A stretch of DNA of 59,708 nucleotides from Bradyrhizobium jicamae (GCF_018130695.1 NZ_JAFCJX010000044.1:1-59708), one strand, 5' to 3'; shown: positions 27,594 to 36,991, counted from the first letter of the stretch. The notes: a model not told the origin generated them from the sequence alone. A program made the numbers and translations.

Positions 27594-29867
27594 GTGGCTA
27601 TTCGGAGCGCGTCGGGAGGCCCCCGCGTCCTGTTGAGACGGCTCCGCGAAACCATGGCGGAGCAAGTCTCCGCGCAGGAACGGCTCGACAAGATCGTGGT
27701 GCTGATCGCGGCCAACATGGTGGCTGAGGTCTGCTCGACCTATGTGCTGCGCGTCGACAACACGCTCGAATTGTACGCCACCGAAGGCCTGAACCGCGAC
27801 GCCGTCCATAGAACAGTGCTCAGCGCCCATGAGGGCCTGGTCGGCCTCGTCGCCAGCGAAGCGACGCCGCTGAACCTGTCGGACGCGCAGAGCCACCCGG
27901 CCTTCTCCTACCGGCCGGAAACCGGCGAAGAAATCTACCACTCCTTCCTCGGCGTGCCGATCCTGCGTGCCGGCAATACGCTCGGCGTGCTGGTGGTGCA
28001 GAACCGCGCCAAGCGCACTTACGTCGAGGAAGAGGTCGAGGCGCTGCAGACCACCGCCATGGTGCTGGCGGAGATGATCGCCTCCGGCGAGCTCGCAGCC
28101 CTCGCCCAGCCCGGCGCGGAACCTGCCGCGCGACACTCGCTGCACAAATCCGGCGCGGTGCTCTCCGAAGGCATCGCGCTCGGCCATGTCGTGCTGCACG
28201 AGCCGCGCGTCGTCATCACCAATTACATCGCCGAGGACCTGCCGAAGGAAATCAAGAAGCTCGATGCGGCGCTGGCCAAGTTGCGCTCCGACCTCGACCG
28301 CATGCTGGAGCGCGGCGACGTCGCCGAGGGCGGCGAGCACCGCGAGGTGCTGGAAGCCTATCGCATGTTCGCCAACGACCACGGCTGGTCGCACAAGCTG
28401 CATGAGGCCGTCGGCACCGGCCTCACCGCGGAGGCCGCCGTCGAGCGCGTGCAGTCCGACACCCGCGCGCGCATGCTGCGCTCGACCGATCCCTATTTGC
28501 GCGACCGCCTGCATGATCTCGAGGACCTCGGCCATCGCCTGATGCGGCAACTGGTCGGCCAGGATCATGCGCCGTCGCGGGAGCAATTGCCCGAGAATGC
28601 CATCCTGATCGCGCGCGCGATGGGTCCCGCGGCGTTGCTGGATTACGACCGCAAGCGGCTGCGCGGCCTGGTGCTGGAGGAAGGCACCGCCAACTCCCAC
28701 GTCTCGATCGTGGCGCGCGCGCTCGGCATTCCCGCGGTCGGCGAAGTCCCGAACGCGCCGGGCATCGCCGATCCCGGCGACGCCATCATCATCGACGGCA
28801 CCTCCGGCGAGATCTATGTCCGTCCCTCCGCCGAGATCGAAGCCGCCTATGCCGAGCGGGTGCGGTTCCGCGCCCGGCGGCAGGCGCAATATTCGGCGCT
28901 GCGCGACAAGCCCTGCGTCACCAAGGATGGGCAGAAGATCGAGCTTCTGATCAACGCCGGCCTGACCATCGACCTGCCGCATATCGAGGACACCGGCAGC
29001 GCCGGCATCGGCCTATTCCGCACCGAGCTGCAGTTCATGGTGAGCCCGAGCCTGCCGCGCTCGAGCGACCAGCTCGCGCTCTACCGCACCGTGCTCGATG
29101 CCGCCGGCGAAAAGCCCGTCACCTTCCGCACCCTCGATATCGGCGGCGACAAGGCGTTGCCCTATATGGAGACCGTGATCGAGGAGAATCCGGCGCTGGG
29201 CTGGCGCGCGATCCGGCTCGGTCTCGACCGACCCGGCCTGCTGCGCGGCCAGATCCGCGCGCTGCTGCGCGCCGGCGGCGGACGCTCGCTCAAGATCATG
29301 TTCCCGATGATCTCGGAAGTGTCCGAGTTCGACCAGGCCAAGGCGATCGTCGAGCGCGAGCTCACTTATCTGCGCCAGCACGGCCATTCGCTGCCCGAGC
29401 GGATCGACGTCGGCACCATGGTCGAAGTGCCCGCGCTGCTCTACCAGCTCGACGAGCTCCTGAAGAAGGTCGACTTCGTGTCGGTCGGCTCCAACGACCT
29501 GTTCCAGTTCCTGTACGCGGTCGATCGCGGCAATGCCAAGGTCTCCGAGCGTTTCGACACCATGGCGGCGCCGATCCTGCGCGCGCTGCGCGACATCGTG
29601 CGCAAGGCGCAGGCGGCGAAGAAGACGGCGTCGCTGTGCGGCGAGATGGCCTCAAAGCCGCTCGGCGCGCTGGCGCTGATCGCGCTCGGCTATCGCTCGC
29701 TGTCGCTGTCGGCGACCGCGCATGGCCCGGTGAAGGCGATGATCCTCGATCTCGACGCCAAGAAGGCCGAGGCGATGCTCAATCCACTGCTGGATGCACC
29801 AGTCGGCAGTGCCTCGATCCGCGAGAAGCTGACGAAATTTGCCGAAGCTGAAGGGCTGGCCTTGTAG
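27594..29867 (+). CDS. ptsP: Phosphoenolpyruvate-protein phosphotransferase, nitrogen PTS enzyme I
   Basis: 757 residues: a GAF domain (about 20-165), then the PEP-using enzyme I part. The phospho-His is His369 in TANSHVSIVAR, the PEP-binding barrel lies at about 430-720, and the active-site Cys682 is in SLCGEMAS. It starts the phosphate relay to NPr and EIIA-Ntr, which links nitrogen and carbon status to potassium transport and polyhydroxybutyrate in alphaproteobacteria. Start chosen: GTG at 27594 with GAGGAGGGA at 27582-27590; the earlier in-frame start at 27525 has no such site. Confidence 0.94.
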   Translation: MAIRSASGGPRVLLRRLRETMAEQVSAQERLDKIVVLIAANMVAEVCSTYVLRVDNTLELYATEGLNRDAVHRTVLSAHEGLVGLVASEATPLNLSDAQSHPAFSYRPETGEEIYHSFLGVPILRAGNTLGVLVVQNRAKRTYVEEEVEALQTTAMVLAEMIASGELAALAQPGAEPAARHSLHKSGAVLSEGIALGHVVLHEPRVVITNYIAEDLPKEIKKLDAALAKLRSDLDRMLERGDVAEGGEHREVLEAYRMFANDHGWSHKLHEAVGTGLTAEAAVERVQSDTRARMLRSTDPYLRDRLHDLEDLGHRLMRQLVGQDHAPSREQLPENAILIARAMGPAALLDYDRKRLRGLVLEEGTANSHVSIVARALGIPAVGEVPNAPGIADPGDAIIIDGTSGEIYVRPSAEIEAAYAERVRFRARRQAQYSALRDKPCVTKDGQKIELLINAGLTIDLPHIEDTGSAGIGLFRTELQFMVSPSLPRSSDQLALYRTVLDAAGEKPVTFRTLDIGGDKALPYMETVIEENPALGWRAIRLGLDRPGLLRGQIRALLRAGGGRSLKIMFPMISEVSEFDQAKAIVERELTYLRQHGHSLPERIDVGTMVEVPALLYQLDELLKKVDFVSVGSNDLFQFLYAVDRGNAKVSERFDTMAAPILRALRDIVRKAQAAKKTASLCGEMASKPLGALALIALGYRSLSLSATAHGPVKAMILDLDAKKAEAMLNPLLDAPVGSASIREKLTKFAEAEGLAL

Positions 29868-29921
29868 CGACGCTGCCGTCGCCTGCCGCCTTCCCTGTTT
29901 TGCGCAATTTGAGATTCTGCC

Positions 29922-31001
29922 ATGCTCCCCGAAGCCAAACTCGACATCCTCCTCGCTCACCACGCTTCGCTCGAGGCCGAGCTGCTGGGCCAGGTCAATT
30001 CCGACCGTTACGTCGCGATCACGCGCGAGCTCGCCGAGCTCAATCCGCTGATCGACGCGGTGAAGGATTATCGCAGCGCCCGCACCGAGCTGGCCGACAC
30101 CGAGACGCTGCTGGCGGATGCCGGCACGGATGCGGAGATGCGCAGCATGGCGGAAGCCGAGCTCGAGACGCTGCAGGCGAAGATCGGCGAGCTCGAGCAG
30201 AAGATCCGCGTCGCGCTGCTGCCCAAGGATGCGATGGACGACCGCAACGTGATGCTGGAAATCCGCGCCGGCACCGGCGGCGACGAGGCCTCGCTGTTCG
30301 CCGGCGATCTGTTCCGGATGTATGAGCGTTTTGCGGCTTTACAGGGCTGGAAGGTCGAGGTGATCTCGGCAAGCGAAGGTACTGTCGGCGGTTACAAGGA
30401 AATCATCGCCGAGGTGCAGGGCCGCGGCGCGTTCGCGAAGCTGAAGTTTGAATCCGGCGTGCATCGCGTGCAGCGCGTGCCCGACACGGAGACGCAAGGG
30501 CGCATCCACACGTCGGCGGCGACGGTCGCCGTGCTGCCCGAGGTCGAGGACGTCGACGTCGACATCAAGAACGACGACCTGCGCATCGAGACGATGCGCG
30601 CGGGCGGCGCCGGCGGTCAGCACGTCAACAAGACGGAATCGGCGATTCGCATCACCCACATCCCGACCGGCATCGTTGTCATGATGCAGGACAGCCGCTC
30701 GCAGCACAAGAATCGCGCCTCGGCGATGAACATCCTGCGCTCGCGCATCTACGATGCCGAGCGCCAGCGCGTCGAGGCGGCGCGCTCCGCCGACCGCAAG
30801 GAGAAGGTCGGCTCCGGCGACCGGTCCGAGCGCATCCGCACCTACAATTTCCCGCAGGGGCGCGTCACCGACCACCGCATCAACTTGACGCTCTATAAAC
30901 TGCCGCAGGTGGTGTCGGGCGAATCGCTGCACGAGTTGATCGATGCGCTGACCACCGAGCACCAGGCCGCGCAGCTCGCCGCGCAAGGTGCGGCGGCGTG
31001 A
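29922..31001 (+). CDS. prfA: Peptide chain release factor 1
   Basis: 359 residues. Recognises UAA and UAG stop codons and releases the peptide. The GGQ motif is at residues 231-233 (RAGGAGGQHVNKTESA); the codon-recognition domain precedes it. It overlaps prmC by four bases (GTGA at 30998-31001), so they are translationally coupled. PrmC methylates the GGQ glutamine, a conserved pairing. Confidence 0.97.
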   Translation: MLPEAKLDILLAHHASLEAELLGQVNSDRYVAITRELAELNPLIDAVKDYRSARTELADTETLLADAGTDAEMRSMAEAELETLQAKIGELEQKIRVALLPKDAMDDRNVMLEIRAGTGGDEASLFAGDLFRMYERFAALQGWKVEVISASEGTVGGYKEIIAEVQGRGAFAKLKFESGVHRVQRVPDTETQGRIHTSAATVAVLPEVEDVDVDIKNDDLRIETMRAGGAGGQHVNKTESAIRITHIPTGIVVMMQDSRSQHKNRASAMNILRSRIYDAERQRVEAARSADRKEKVGSGDRSERIRTYNFPQGRVTDHRINLTLYKLPQVVSGESLHELIDALTTEHQAAQLAAQGAAA

Positions 31002-31867
31002 GCCAAACCGTCGATGCCGCGCGGCGCGCGCTGGCGGCGCGCTTCAAGGGTGCCGGCAACGACTCCGCGGAGCTCGACGCACGATTGCTGGTCGGCGCCG
31101 CACTCGGCCTCGATCTCACCGGATTGATCACGGCAGCGAACCGCACGATTGCGGCCGATGAATCCGAACGTCTCGAGGCCTTCGCGCAGCGCCGTCTCAC
31201 CGGCGAGCCCGTCGCGCGCATCATCGGCACCAAGGAATTTTGGGGCCTGCCACTCAAGCTGTCTGCCGCCACGCTCGTGCCACGGCCTGACACGGAGACC
31301 ATTGTCGAACGCGCGCTGGAGCTCCTGCGCTCCGATGGCGTCACCGACAACAACTTGCGCATCGCCGATCTCGGCACGGGCACGGGCGCGATCCTGCTGG
31401 CGCTGTTGTCGGAACTGCCGAACGCGCATGGCTTCGGCACCGATATCTCGACCGAGGCGCTGGCGACCGCGCGCGCGAACGCTGCGCAGCTTGGGCTTGC
31501 CGATCGCGCAACCTTCATCACCTGCGATTATGCATCCGCGCTCGACGGCGCCTTCGACCTGATCGTGTCGAACCCGCCCTATATCCCTTCCGCCGACATC
31601 GCCGGTCTCGCCGTCGAGGTCCGCGATCACGATCCCCTCGCCGCGCTCGATGGCGGGTCCGACGGACTCGATGCCTACCGCGCCCTGATCCGGCAATCCG
31701 TGGGTCTGCTTGCGCCCCGCGCCGTGCTGGTTGTGGAGGCCGGCCAGGGCCAAGCCACGGATATTGAAGCCCTGATGACGGCCGCCGGATTATTCCCTGC
31801 AGGGCCGCCGAAACGCGATCTGGGAGGCATCCCGAGGGCGGTTTCGGGGCGAAAGATGCCGCGATAA
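30998..31867 (+). CDS. prmC: Release factor glutamine methyltransferase
   Basis: 289 residues. Methylates the Gln of the GGQ motif in release factors using S-adenosylmethionine. An N-terminal helical domain precedes the Rossmann-like domain with ADLGTGTGAILLAL and the substrate motif NPPY (Asn192). The start is GTG at 30998, overlapping the prfA stop. Confidence 0.96.
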   Translation: MSQTVDAARRALAARFKGAGNDSAELDARLLVGAALGLDLTGLITAANRTIAADESERLEAFAQRRLTGEPVARIIGTKEFWGLPLKLSAATLVPRPDTETIVERALELLRSDGVTDNNLRIADLGTGTGAILLALLSELPNAHGFGTDISTEALATARANAAQLGLADRATFITCDYASALDGAFDLIVSNPPYIPSADIAGLAVEVRDHDPLAALDGGSDGLDAYRALIRQSVGLLAPRAVLVVEAGQGQATDIEALMTAAGLFPAGPPKRDLGGIPRAVSGRKMPR

Positions 31868-32310
31868 AGTCCCATTGGAACGTAAAAAAACCTCTTGGAA
31901 TTACCCCCGGGAACGACTACGTTCCGGCCACAGCATCGGTAATGGCCCCGTAACCGATACGGGTGGTGACCAGGGTTCTTGAGCCGAGAGCCCGCCGATT
32001 GAAAGGTTCCAAAAACGCAGGTCATATTGAGCGCAATAGCCGCAAACGTGCTGCTCTGGACCGCCAAGCGAACGAAAGCCTGTTATTGCGCTTGAAGACT
32101 TACGTGAGAGAACTGGGCCTGCTTCGTCGGGCTTGATTGATTTGGTCGCTGGCGATGTTCGCCGGCGGTGGGGAACGCGTCTTTGTTGAACGCGATGGTT
32201 GGCAACCTCGAAACCACATTGAACGGTATGTCGGTTCCGTGCGCGTAACCGCGTGCCGGATCGGATGAGTGATGACTGCAAAACTTCAGGGCTGGAATAA
32301 AAGGCGAGAT
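31868..32310 (+). other. Structured non-coding region before the DUF4167 gene
   Basis: 443 bases without a recognisable gene but with several inverted repeats: GGAACG-ACTA-CGTTCC at 31910-31925, ATCGGT/ACCGAT around 31935-31958, and a long-range stem AGCGCAATA (32030-32038) with TATTGCGCT (32084-32092) enclosing 45 bases. It may hold a small RNA or a long 5' leader of the downstream gene. No known riboswitch class was recognised. Confidence 0.4.
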
Positions 32311-33075
32311 ATGAGAAACGGTCAGAACAACAAGCGGATGCGGAACCGGAATAACAACAATAACAATAACAACAACAATAACCGGCGCGGCCAGAATCCC
32401 CTGACGCGTGTGTACGAGTCCAACGGACCCGATATCAAGATCCGCGGCACGGCCTCTCATGTTGCCGAAAAATACGTCCAGCTGGCGCGCGACGCGCGCT
32501 CCTCCGGCGATCCCGTTGCCGCCGAGAACTACTACCAGCACGCCGAGCACTATTACCGCATCATCGCCGCGGCGCAGGAGCAATTCCGGCAGAATCAGCA
32601 GCAGCCGCGTCCCGACGCCGAGGTTCAGACCTCTGACGATCACGACGATGAGGGCGACAGCTATTCGAGCTTCGGCCAGGAGCCGGGCCTGCCGCAGCAG
32701 CAGCAGCCGTTCATGCGCGACAACGGTCCGCGCGATGGTGGTGTGCGCGACAACAACCAGCAGCCCTATCAGCGCGAGCAGCCGCAGCCGCGCGAACACC
32801 GCGAGCATCGCGAGCGCGACCATCGCCCGCAGCCGCAATATCAACCGCCACCGCAGAACCAGCCGCAGCCCGTGATGGCCGATGCCGGCGGCGTCGACCG
32901 TCTGCCCTCCTTCATCACCGGCGGCGCGCAGCCGCAGGCCAGCGGCTATGAGGGCAATGGCGGCGGAGAACGCCCCGAGCGCGGCGACCGCTTCCCGCGC
33001 CGTCGCCGTCGTCCGCACGGCCCGCGGCCGGACATGGCGCAGGCTGCGCCGAGCGAAGACGTCGGCGGCGAGTAG
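32311..33075 (+). CDS. DUF4167 domain protein, Asn/Gln-rich
   Basis: 254 residues. A short basic N-terminus contains a run of Asn (AAC/AAT codons at about 32350-32383), then the conserved DUF4167 domain (about 30-100; DIKIRGTASHVAEKYVQLARDA, AENYYQHAEHYYRII). A long disordered tail rich in Gln, Pro, Arg and Gly follows, ending in a basic RRRRRPHGPRPD patch. Such basic, disordered tails suggest RNA binding, but the function is unknown. Start 32311 is preferred (AAAGGCGAG upstream); ATGs at 32269/32272 are alternatives. A strong terminator follows. Confidence 0.85.
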   Translation: MRNGQNNKRMRNRNNNNNNNNNNNRRGQNPLTRVYESNGPDIKIRGTASHVAEKYVQLARDARSSGDPVAAENYYQHAEHYYRIIAAAQEQFRQNQQQPRPDAEVQTSDDHDDEGDSYSSFGQEPGLPQQQQPFMRDNGPRDGGVRDNNQQPYQREQPQPREHREHRERDHRPQPQYQPPPQNQPQPVMADAGGVDRLPSFITGGAQPQASGYEGNGGGERPERGDRFPRRRRRPHGPRPDMAQAAPSEDVGGE

Positions 33076-33095
33076 CAGGTTGCAACGTGTTGAAG

Positions 33096-33126
33096 AAGAG
33101 GCGGGCGATTTGCCCGCCTCTTTTTT
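33096..33126. terminator. Bidirectional rho-independent terminator
   Basis: GAGGCGGGC-GATTT-GCCCGCCTC followed by TTTTTTG, preceded by AAGAA on the opposite side. It terminates the DUF4167 gene and may also end the convergent methyltransferase transcript. Confidence 0.85.
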
Positions 33127-33129
33127 GTT

Positions 33130-33858
33130 TTATCCGCGCGTCGCAGATGACGACGGCACCAGCACCGGCTGCAGCGATGGAATCAGCCGCGTGCGCTTCG
33201 CCGGTATTGCGCGATAGACCTGCTTGCTGGCTTCAACGATGTGCACGCCGGCGAACGGCGCGGAGATCGCCGCGCCAACGCGCTCCCACGCCATCGCCGA
33301 ACGCAGGAACCAGCCGCCGGCAACCGGCGGCATGAACAGCGCCTCGCCCCACGCCGCCGGCGTGAACCAGGTCTGCCGCAACAATTGCGTGATCTGCGCG
33401 CGGGAGTACGGCCGGCCATGTCCGAACGGCGTCGCGTCGGTGCGCGTCCACACGCCGCGCCTGTTCGGAATCACGGCGATCAGCCGCCCCGACGGCGACA
33501 ACACGCGCCACACCTCGCGCAGCAGCCGCTCCGGATCATCGGACATTTCCAGCGCGTGCACGAGCAGCACGCGATCGACCGCGGCGTCCGGCAGCGGCAT
33601 CGAGAATTCGTCGATCAGGGTCGCCAGCGCCGGGCGGCCGGTCGGCCATTTCAGCACGCCCTGGGCGGCCGGCATGAAAGCGATGCAGCGCTCGCAGGTT
33701 TCGCGGAACAGGCCGAGATAGGGTGTGGGATAGCCGAGACCGAGCACCCGCTGGCCGTCCGCATCGGGCCAGCGCGCGCGGATACCGCGGTTGATCAGCT
33801 GTCGCGCCACGATGCCGAGGCGCTGCGAATAGAAATCCCGGAGGTCGATGACGTCCAT
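33130..33858 (-). CDS. Class I SAM-dependent methyltransferase-like protein
   Basis: 242 residues. The N-terminal part has a nucleotide-binding-like segment (RVLGLGYPTPYLGLFRE) and a type 11 methyltransferase core (DRVLLVHALEMSDDPERLLREVWRVLSPSGRLIAVIPNR). The glycine-rich motif I is degenerate (GLGYPTP), so catalytic activity is not certain. It is divergent from gloB, which handles glutathione adducts; a functional link is possible but unproven. Start 33858 (MDVIDLRDFY) is preferred; 33873 is possible. Confidence 0.75.
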   Translation of the reverse strand: MDVIDLRDFYSQRLGIVARQLINRGIRARWPDADGQRVLGLGYPTPYLGLFRETCERCIAFMPAAQGVLKWPTGRPALATLIDEFSMPLPDAAVDRVLLVHALEMSDDPERLLREVWRVLSPSGRLIAVIPNRRGVWTRTDATPFGHGRPYSRAQITQLLRQTWFTPAAWGEALFMPPVAGGWFLRSAMAWERVGAAISAPFAGVHIVEASKQVYRAIPAKRTRLIPSLQPVLVPSSSATRG

Positions 33859-33987
33859 ATCCCAACCTAACATGCCGCCCCCGTCAGCGGCGCGCGGAAA
33901 TTTGCTTTGCGGCGTGAGCGTTAACGCCATATTTCGCCCCTATATTTGGCGTGTTACCGTTCCCGCCGCAGCACCTCCGGAGATATC

Positions 33988-34755
33988 ATGTCCGCCGAAA
34001 TCCGCACCTTCACCTGCCTCACCGACAATTTCGGCTACCTGATCCACGACCCCGCGACCAAGGCCACCGCCTCGATCGACGCGCCGGAGGCCGGCCCGAT
34101 CATCGCAGCGCTGGAGCGCGAGGGCTGGACGCTGACGGACATCCTGATCACCCACCATCATGGCGACCATGTCGGCGGCGTCGCCGAGCTGAAGCAGAAG
34201 TACGGCTGCCGCGTCGTCGCCCCGCACGACAAGTCGACCAAGATCGCCAATGTCGACCTGCGCGCCGCCAATGGCGACGTGATCAAGATCGGTGACCTGC
34301 TGGCGCGCGTGATCGAGACGCCCGGTCATACGCTCGATCACATCTCCTATGTGTTCGACGGCGAGAAGGCGGTGTTCGCCGCCGACACGCTGTTCTCGAT
34401 CGGCTGCGGCCGCGTGTTCGAGGGCAACTATCCCATGATGTGGGATTCGCTCTTGAGGCTGCGCGCGCTGCCCGACGATTTCCGGCTCTATTGCGGCCAC
34501 GAGTATACCGCGTCGAACGTGAAGTTCGCGCTGACCGTCGAGTCCGACAATCCGGTGCTCCAGGCGCGGGCAGCCGAGGTGACAAAGCTGCGCGCGGAGA
34601 ACAAGCCGACGATCCCGACGCTGCTCGGCGAGGAGAAAAAGGCAAACGTGTTCCTGCGCGCCGACGAGCCGTCGGTCGCCGCGAAGCTGCACATGAAGGG
34701 TGCTGATCCCGCACAGGTGTTCGGCGAGCTCCGCGAGCGCAAGAACAAGTCCTGA
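33988..34755 (+). CDS. gloB: Hydroxyacylglutathione hydrolase (glyoxalase II)
   Basis: 255 residues. Hydrolyses S-lactoylglutathione in methylglyoxal detoxification. The MBL metal motif HHHGDHVGG is complete, with downstream ligands in TPGHTLDHISY, FAADTLFSIGCGRVFEG and YCGHEYT. The C-terminal glutathione-binding domain ends RERKNKS. The ATG at 33988 has CCGGAG upstream. It overlaps the next gene by one base (TGATG). Confidence 0.95.
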   Translation: MSAEIRTFTCLTDNFGYLIHDPATKATASIDAPEAGPIIAALEREGWTLTDILITHHHGDHVGGVAELKQKYGCRVVAPHDKSTKIANVDLRAANGDVIKIGDLLARVIETPGHTLDHISYVFDGEKAVFAADTLFSIGCGRVFEGNYPMMWDSLLRLRALPDDFRLYCGHEYTASNVKFALTVESDNPVLQARAAEVTKLRAENKPTIPTLLGEEKKANVFLRADEPSVAAKLHMKGADPAQVFGELRERKNKS

Positions 34756-35189
34756 TGCCCCTTCCCTCGGCTGCCGACATCATCGCGCGGCTCGAGCTGA
34801 AGCCGCATCCCGAAAGCGGGCATTATCGCGAGACCTTTCGCGACAAGCGCTGCGACGTGAACGGCCGCGCCTATTCGACCGCGATCTATTTCCTGCTGGC
34901 GCGCGGCGAGCGCTCGCACTGGCATCGCATCGATGCGGTCGAGACCTGGCATTACTACGCCGGTGCGCCGCTGACTTTGCAGATCGCGCATGACGGCTGC
35001 ACACGGCACACCGTGAAGCTCGGCCCCGATGTCACGCGCGGTGAACGGCCGCAGGCGATCGTACCCGCGGATGCCTGGCAGGCTGCCGAAAGCACCGGCG
35101 ACTGGACGCTGGTCGGCTGCACCGTCGCGCCAGGCTTCGAGTTCGCGAAATTCGAGCTCGCGCCGAAGGGCTGGGCGCCTGCGTCGTAA
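34755..35189 (+). CDS. DUF985 cupin-fold protein
   Basis: 144 residues, single cupin barrel. HPESGHYRETF and SHWHRIDAVETWHYYAG carry His/Glu residues that could bind a metal; CTVAPGFEFAKFEL closes the fold. Its function is unknown, though relatives occur beside detoxification enzymes. It is coupled to gloB by the TGATG overlap. Confidence 0.85.
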   Translation: MPLPSAADIIARLELKPHPESGHYRETFRDKRCDVNGRAYSTAIYFLLARGERSHWHRIDAVETWHYYAGAPLTLQIAHDGCTRHTVKLGPDVTRGERPQAIVPADAWQAAESTGDWTLVGCTVAPGFEFAKFELAPKGWAPAS

Positions 35190-35197
35190 TCCGCTTC

Positions 35198-35254
35198 GGA
35201 TGGGTGGAGTGTTCGTCATCGCTCGAAGAGCGATGGCGGTCACTCCACCCATCC
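35198..35254. terminator. Convergent hairpin terminator
   Basis: A 14-base perfect inverted repeat, GGATGGGTGGAGTG at 35198-35211 and CACTCCACCCATCC at 35241-35254, encloses a second stem (CATCGCTC/GAGCGATG). It ends at the stop codon of the convergent transporter gene. Confidence 0.75.
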
Positions 35255-36120
35255 TACTTTTTCAACACCATATCCTTCGCCGCGATCAGGCCGCCGCCGG
35301 CGATCAGGAGCGCGGCGATGGCGAGGTTGGCGCTCGGCTTCGCATAGCCCGCAAGGATCAGGAACATCGTCGACAGCAGCGGTGTCGCGTAGGAGGCGGC
35401 GCCGAGCACGCGGATGTCACCGCGCTTCATGCCGATGTCCCAGGCAAAGAAGGCGGCGCCGACCGGGCCGATGCCCAGCGCGATCACGGCAAGCCATTGC
35501 AGCGGCGACTCCGGCCACACCGTCGTCTCCACCCGCAGGTGCACGAGGGCTGCGAGCACCGCGGTCGCGAGACAAAAGCCGGCGACGGCATCGGTCGGCA
35601 CCGCCTTGAGCCGGCGCGACATCACCGAATAGGAGGCCCAGACGAACGCGGCGACGAAAGCGGCGGCAAGCCCGGGAATCTGCGCGGGCGTGAAGCTGCC
35701 GGTATTGCCGGCGAGCAGCAACACGGTGCCGACGAGCCCCAGCAGCGCGCCGATGATGTGATGCGCCGCCAGCCGCTCGCCGGGCAACAGCGAGGAGAAC
35801 AACACGATCAGGAGCGGCCAGAGATAGTTCAACAGCCCTGCTTCCGCCGGCGGCGCGAAGCGCAGCGCCAGGAAATACAGCGCGTGATAACCGAACAACC
35901 CGCCGATGCCGACGACCCACGCGACCAGCGGCTGCTTCAGCGCTGCGAACGCCGACGGGCGGAACAGGAAGCTCGCGAACGCGACGGCGGCAGCAATCGC
36001 GAACGTCAGCGCCAGCAGCTGGAATGCGGGAATTTTTCCAGTCGCCACCGTCAGAACCGACAGCAGCGACCACATCAGGATCGCGGTCAGTCCAACGAGG
36101 GTCGAAGTGCGGGTCGTCAT
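35254..36120 (-). CDS. DMT-superfamily (EamA) transporter
   Basis: 288 residues with about ten membrane helices in two EamA repeats (first about 5-130, second about 145-285; the VAAFVWASYSVMSRRL segment begins the second). Exporters of this family move metabolites such as amino acids or purines across the inner membrane. The substrate is not evident. Start 36120 (MTTRTSTLVG) is chosen because earlier in-frame codons encode a polar, non-membrane leader. Confidence 0.85.
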   Translation of the reverse strand: MTTRTSTLVGLTAILMWSLLSVLTVATGKIPAFQLLALTFAIAAAVAFASFLFRPSAFAALKQPLVAWVVGIGGLFGYHALYFLALRFAPPAEAGLLNYLWPLLIVLFSSLLPGERLAAHHIIGALLGLVGTVLLLAGNTGSFTPAQIPGLAAAFVAAFVWASYSVMSRRLKAVPTDAVAGFCLATAVLAALVHLRVETTVWPESPLQWLAVIALGIGPVGAAFFAWDIGMKRGDIRVLGAASYATPLLSTMFLILAGYAKPSANLAIAALLIAGGGLIAAKDMVLKK

Positions 36121-36203
36121 CAAGGATAAGTCCGGCGCGGCCGGAAGCGCGAAGCGCGCCTTCGCAAAAGACATTCCGGCGTCGGCCCCTTGTACAGACG
36201 CCA

Positions 36204-36226
36204 ATGCCCGGCACAAGGCCGGGCAT
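36204..36226. repeat. ATGCCCGGC hairpin, copy 1
   Basis: ATGCCCGGC-ACAAG-GCCGGGCAT, perfect 9-base stem, lying between phbB and the transporter. The same arms recur at 37077-37099. Confidence 0.75.
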
Positions 36227-36265
36227 GACGACTTCACGGATGCCGCTTGCGACGCTTGCGCGCGC

Positions 36266-36991
36266 TTACGCCTGATACTGGCCGCCGTTGATGCTCAGCG
36301 TCGAGCCGGTGATGAAGCCGGCGTCGTCGGAGGCGAGGAACACCACCGCACGTGCGATTTCCTCGGGCTCGCCCAGACGATTGACCGGGATCTGCGGAAT
36401 CACGGCCTTTTCCAGCACGTCCTTCGGCACCGCCTGCACCATTTCGGTGTTGATGTAGCCGGGGCAGATCACGTTGACGGTGATGCCGCCCTTGGCGTTC
36501 TCAAGCGCGAGCGCCTTGGTGAAGCCGATGTCGCCGGCCTTGGCCGCCGAATAGTTGACCTGGCCGAACTGGCCCTTCTGGCCGTTGATCGAGGAGATCG
36601 AGATGACGCGGCCGAATTTTCGCGCGCGCATGCCTTCGATCACTTGCCGCGTCATGTTGAACAGCGAGCCGAGATTGGTGTTGATCACGGCGCTCCACTG
36701 CTCGAGCGTCATCTTGTGGAAGGCGGTGTCCTTGGTGATGCCGGCATTATTGACCAGCACGTCCACGGGGCCGAGATCGGCCTCGACCTGCTTCACGCCC
36801 GCGGCGCAGGCATCGAACGAGGCGACGTCCCACTTGTAGACGGGAATGCCGGTATCCGCCTTGAACTTCTCCGCCGCGGCGTCGTTGCCGGCGTAGCTTG
36901 CCGCGACCTTGTAGCCGGCTGCCTTCAGAGCCTTGCTGATCGCAGCCCCAATGCCGCGCGTTCCGCCCGTTACCAATGCTACACGTGCCAT
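36266..36991 (-). CDS. phbB: Acetoacetyl-CoA reductase
   Basis: 241 residues, short-chain dehydrogenase. Reduces acetoacetyl-CoA to (R)-3-hydroxybutyryl-CoA with NADPH in polyhydroxybutyrate synthesis. The cofactor motif is TGGTRGIG, NNAGITKD is present, and the catalytic Ser-Tyr-Lys lie in SISSINGQKGQFGQVNYSAAKAG (split for reading). The start at 36991 has GGAGGAGACGGAC upstream. It is downstream of phbA but separated by a terminator-like hairpin. Confidence 0.96.
   Translation of the reverse strand: MARVALVTGGTRGIGAAISKALKAAGYKVAASYAGNDAAAEKFKADTGIPVYKWDVASFDACAAGVKQVEADLGPVDVLVNNAGITKDTAFHKMTLEQWSAVINTNLGSLFNMTRQVIEGMRARKFGRVISISSINGQKGQFGQVNYSAAKAGDIGFTKALALENAKGGITVNVICPGYINTEMVQAVPKDVLEKAVIPQIPVNRLGEPEEIARAVVFLASDDAGFITGSTLSINGGQYQA

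Noticed and set aside
32083..33018. Hydrophobic minus-strand frame opposite the DUF4167 gene
   Set aside because: The apparent membrane segments are the complement of Gln/Asn/Arg-rich codons of the real gene.
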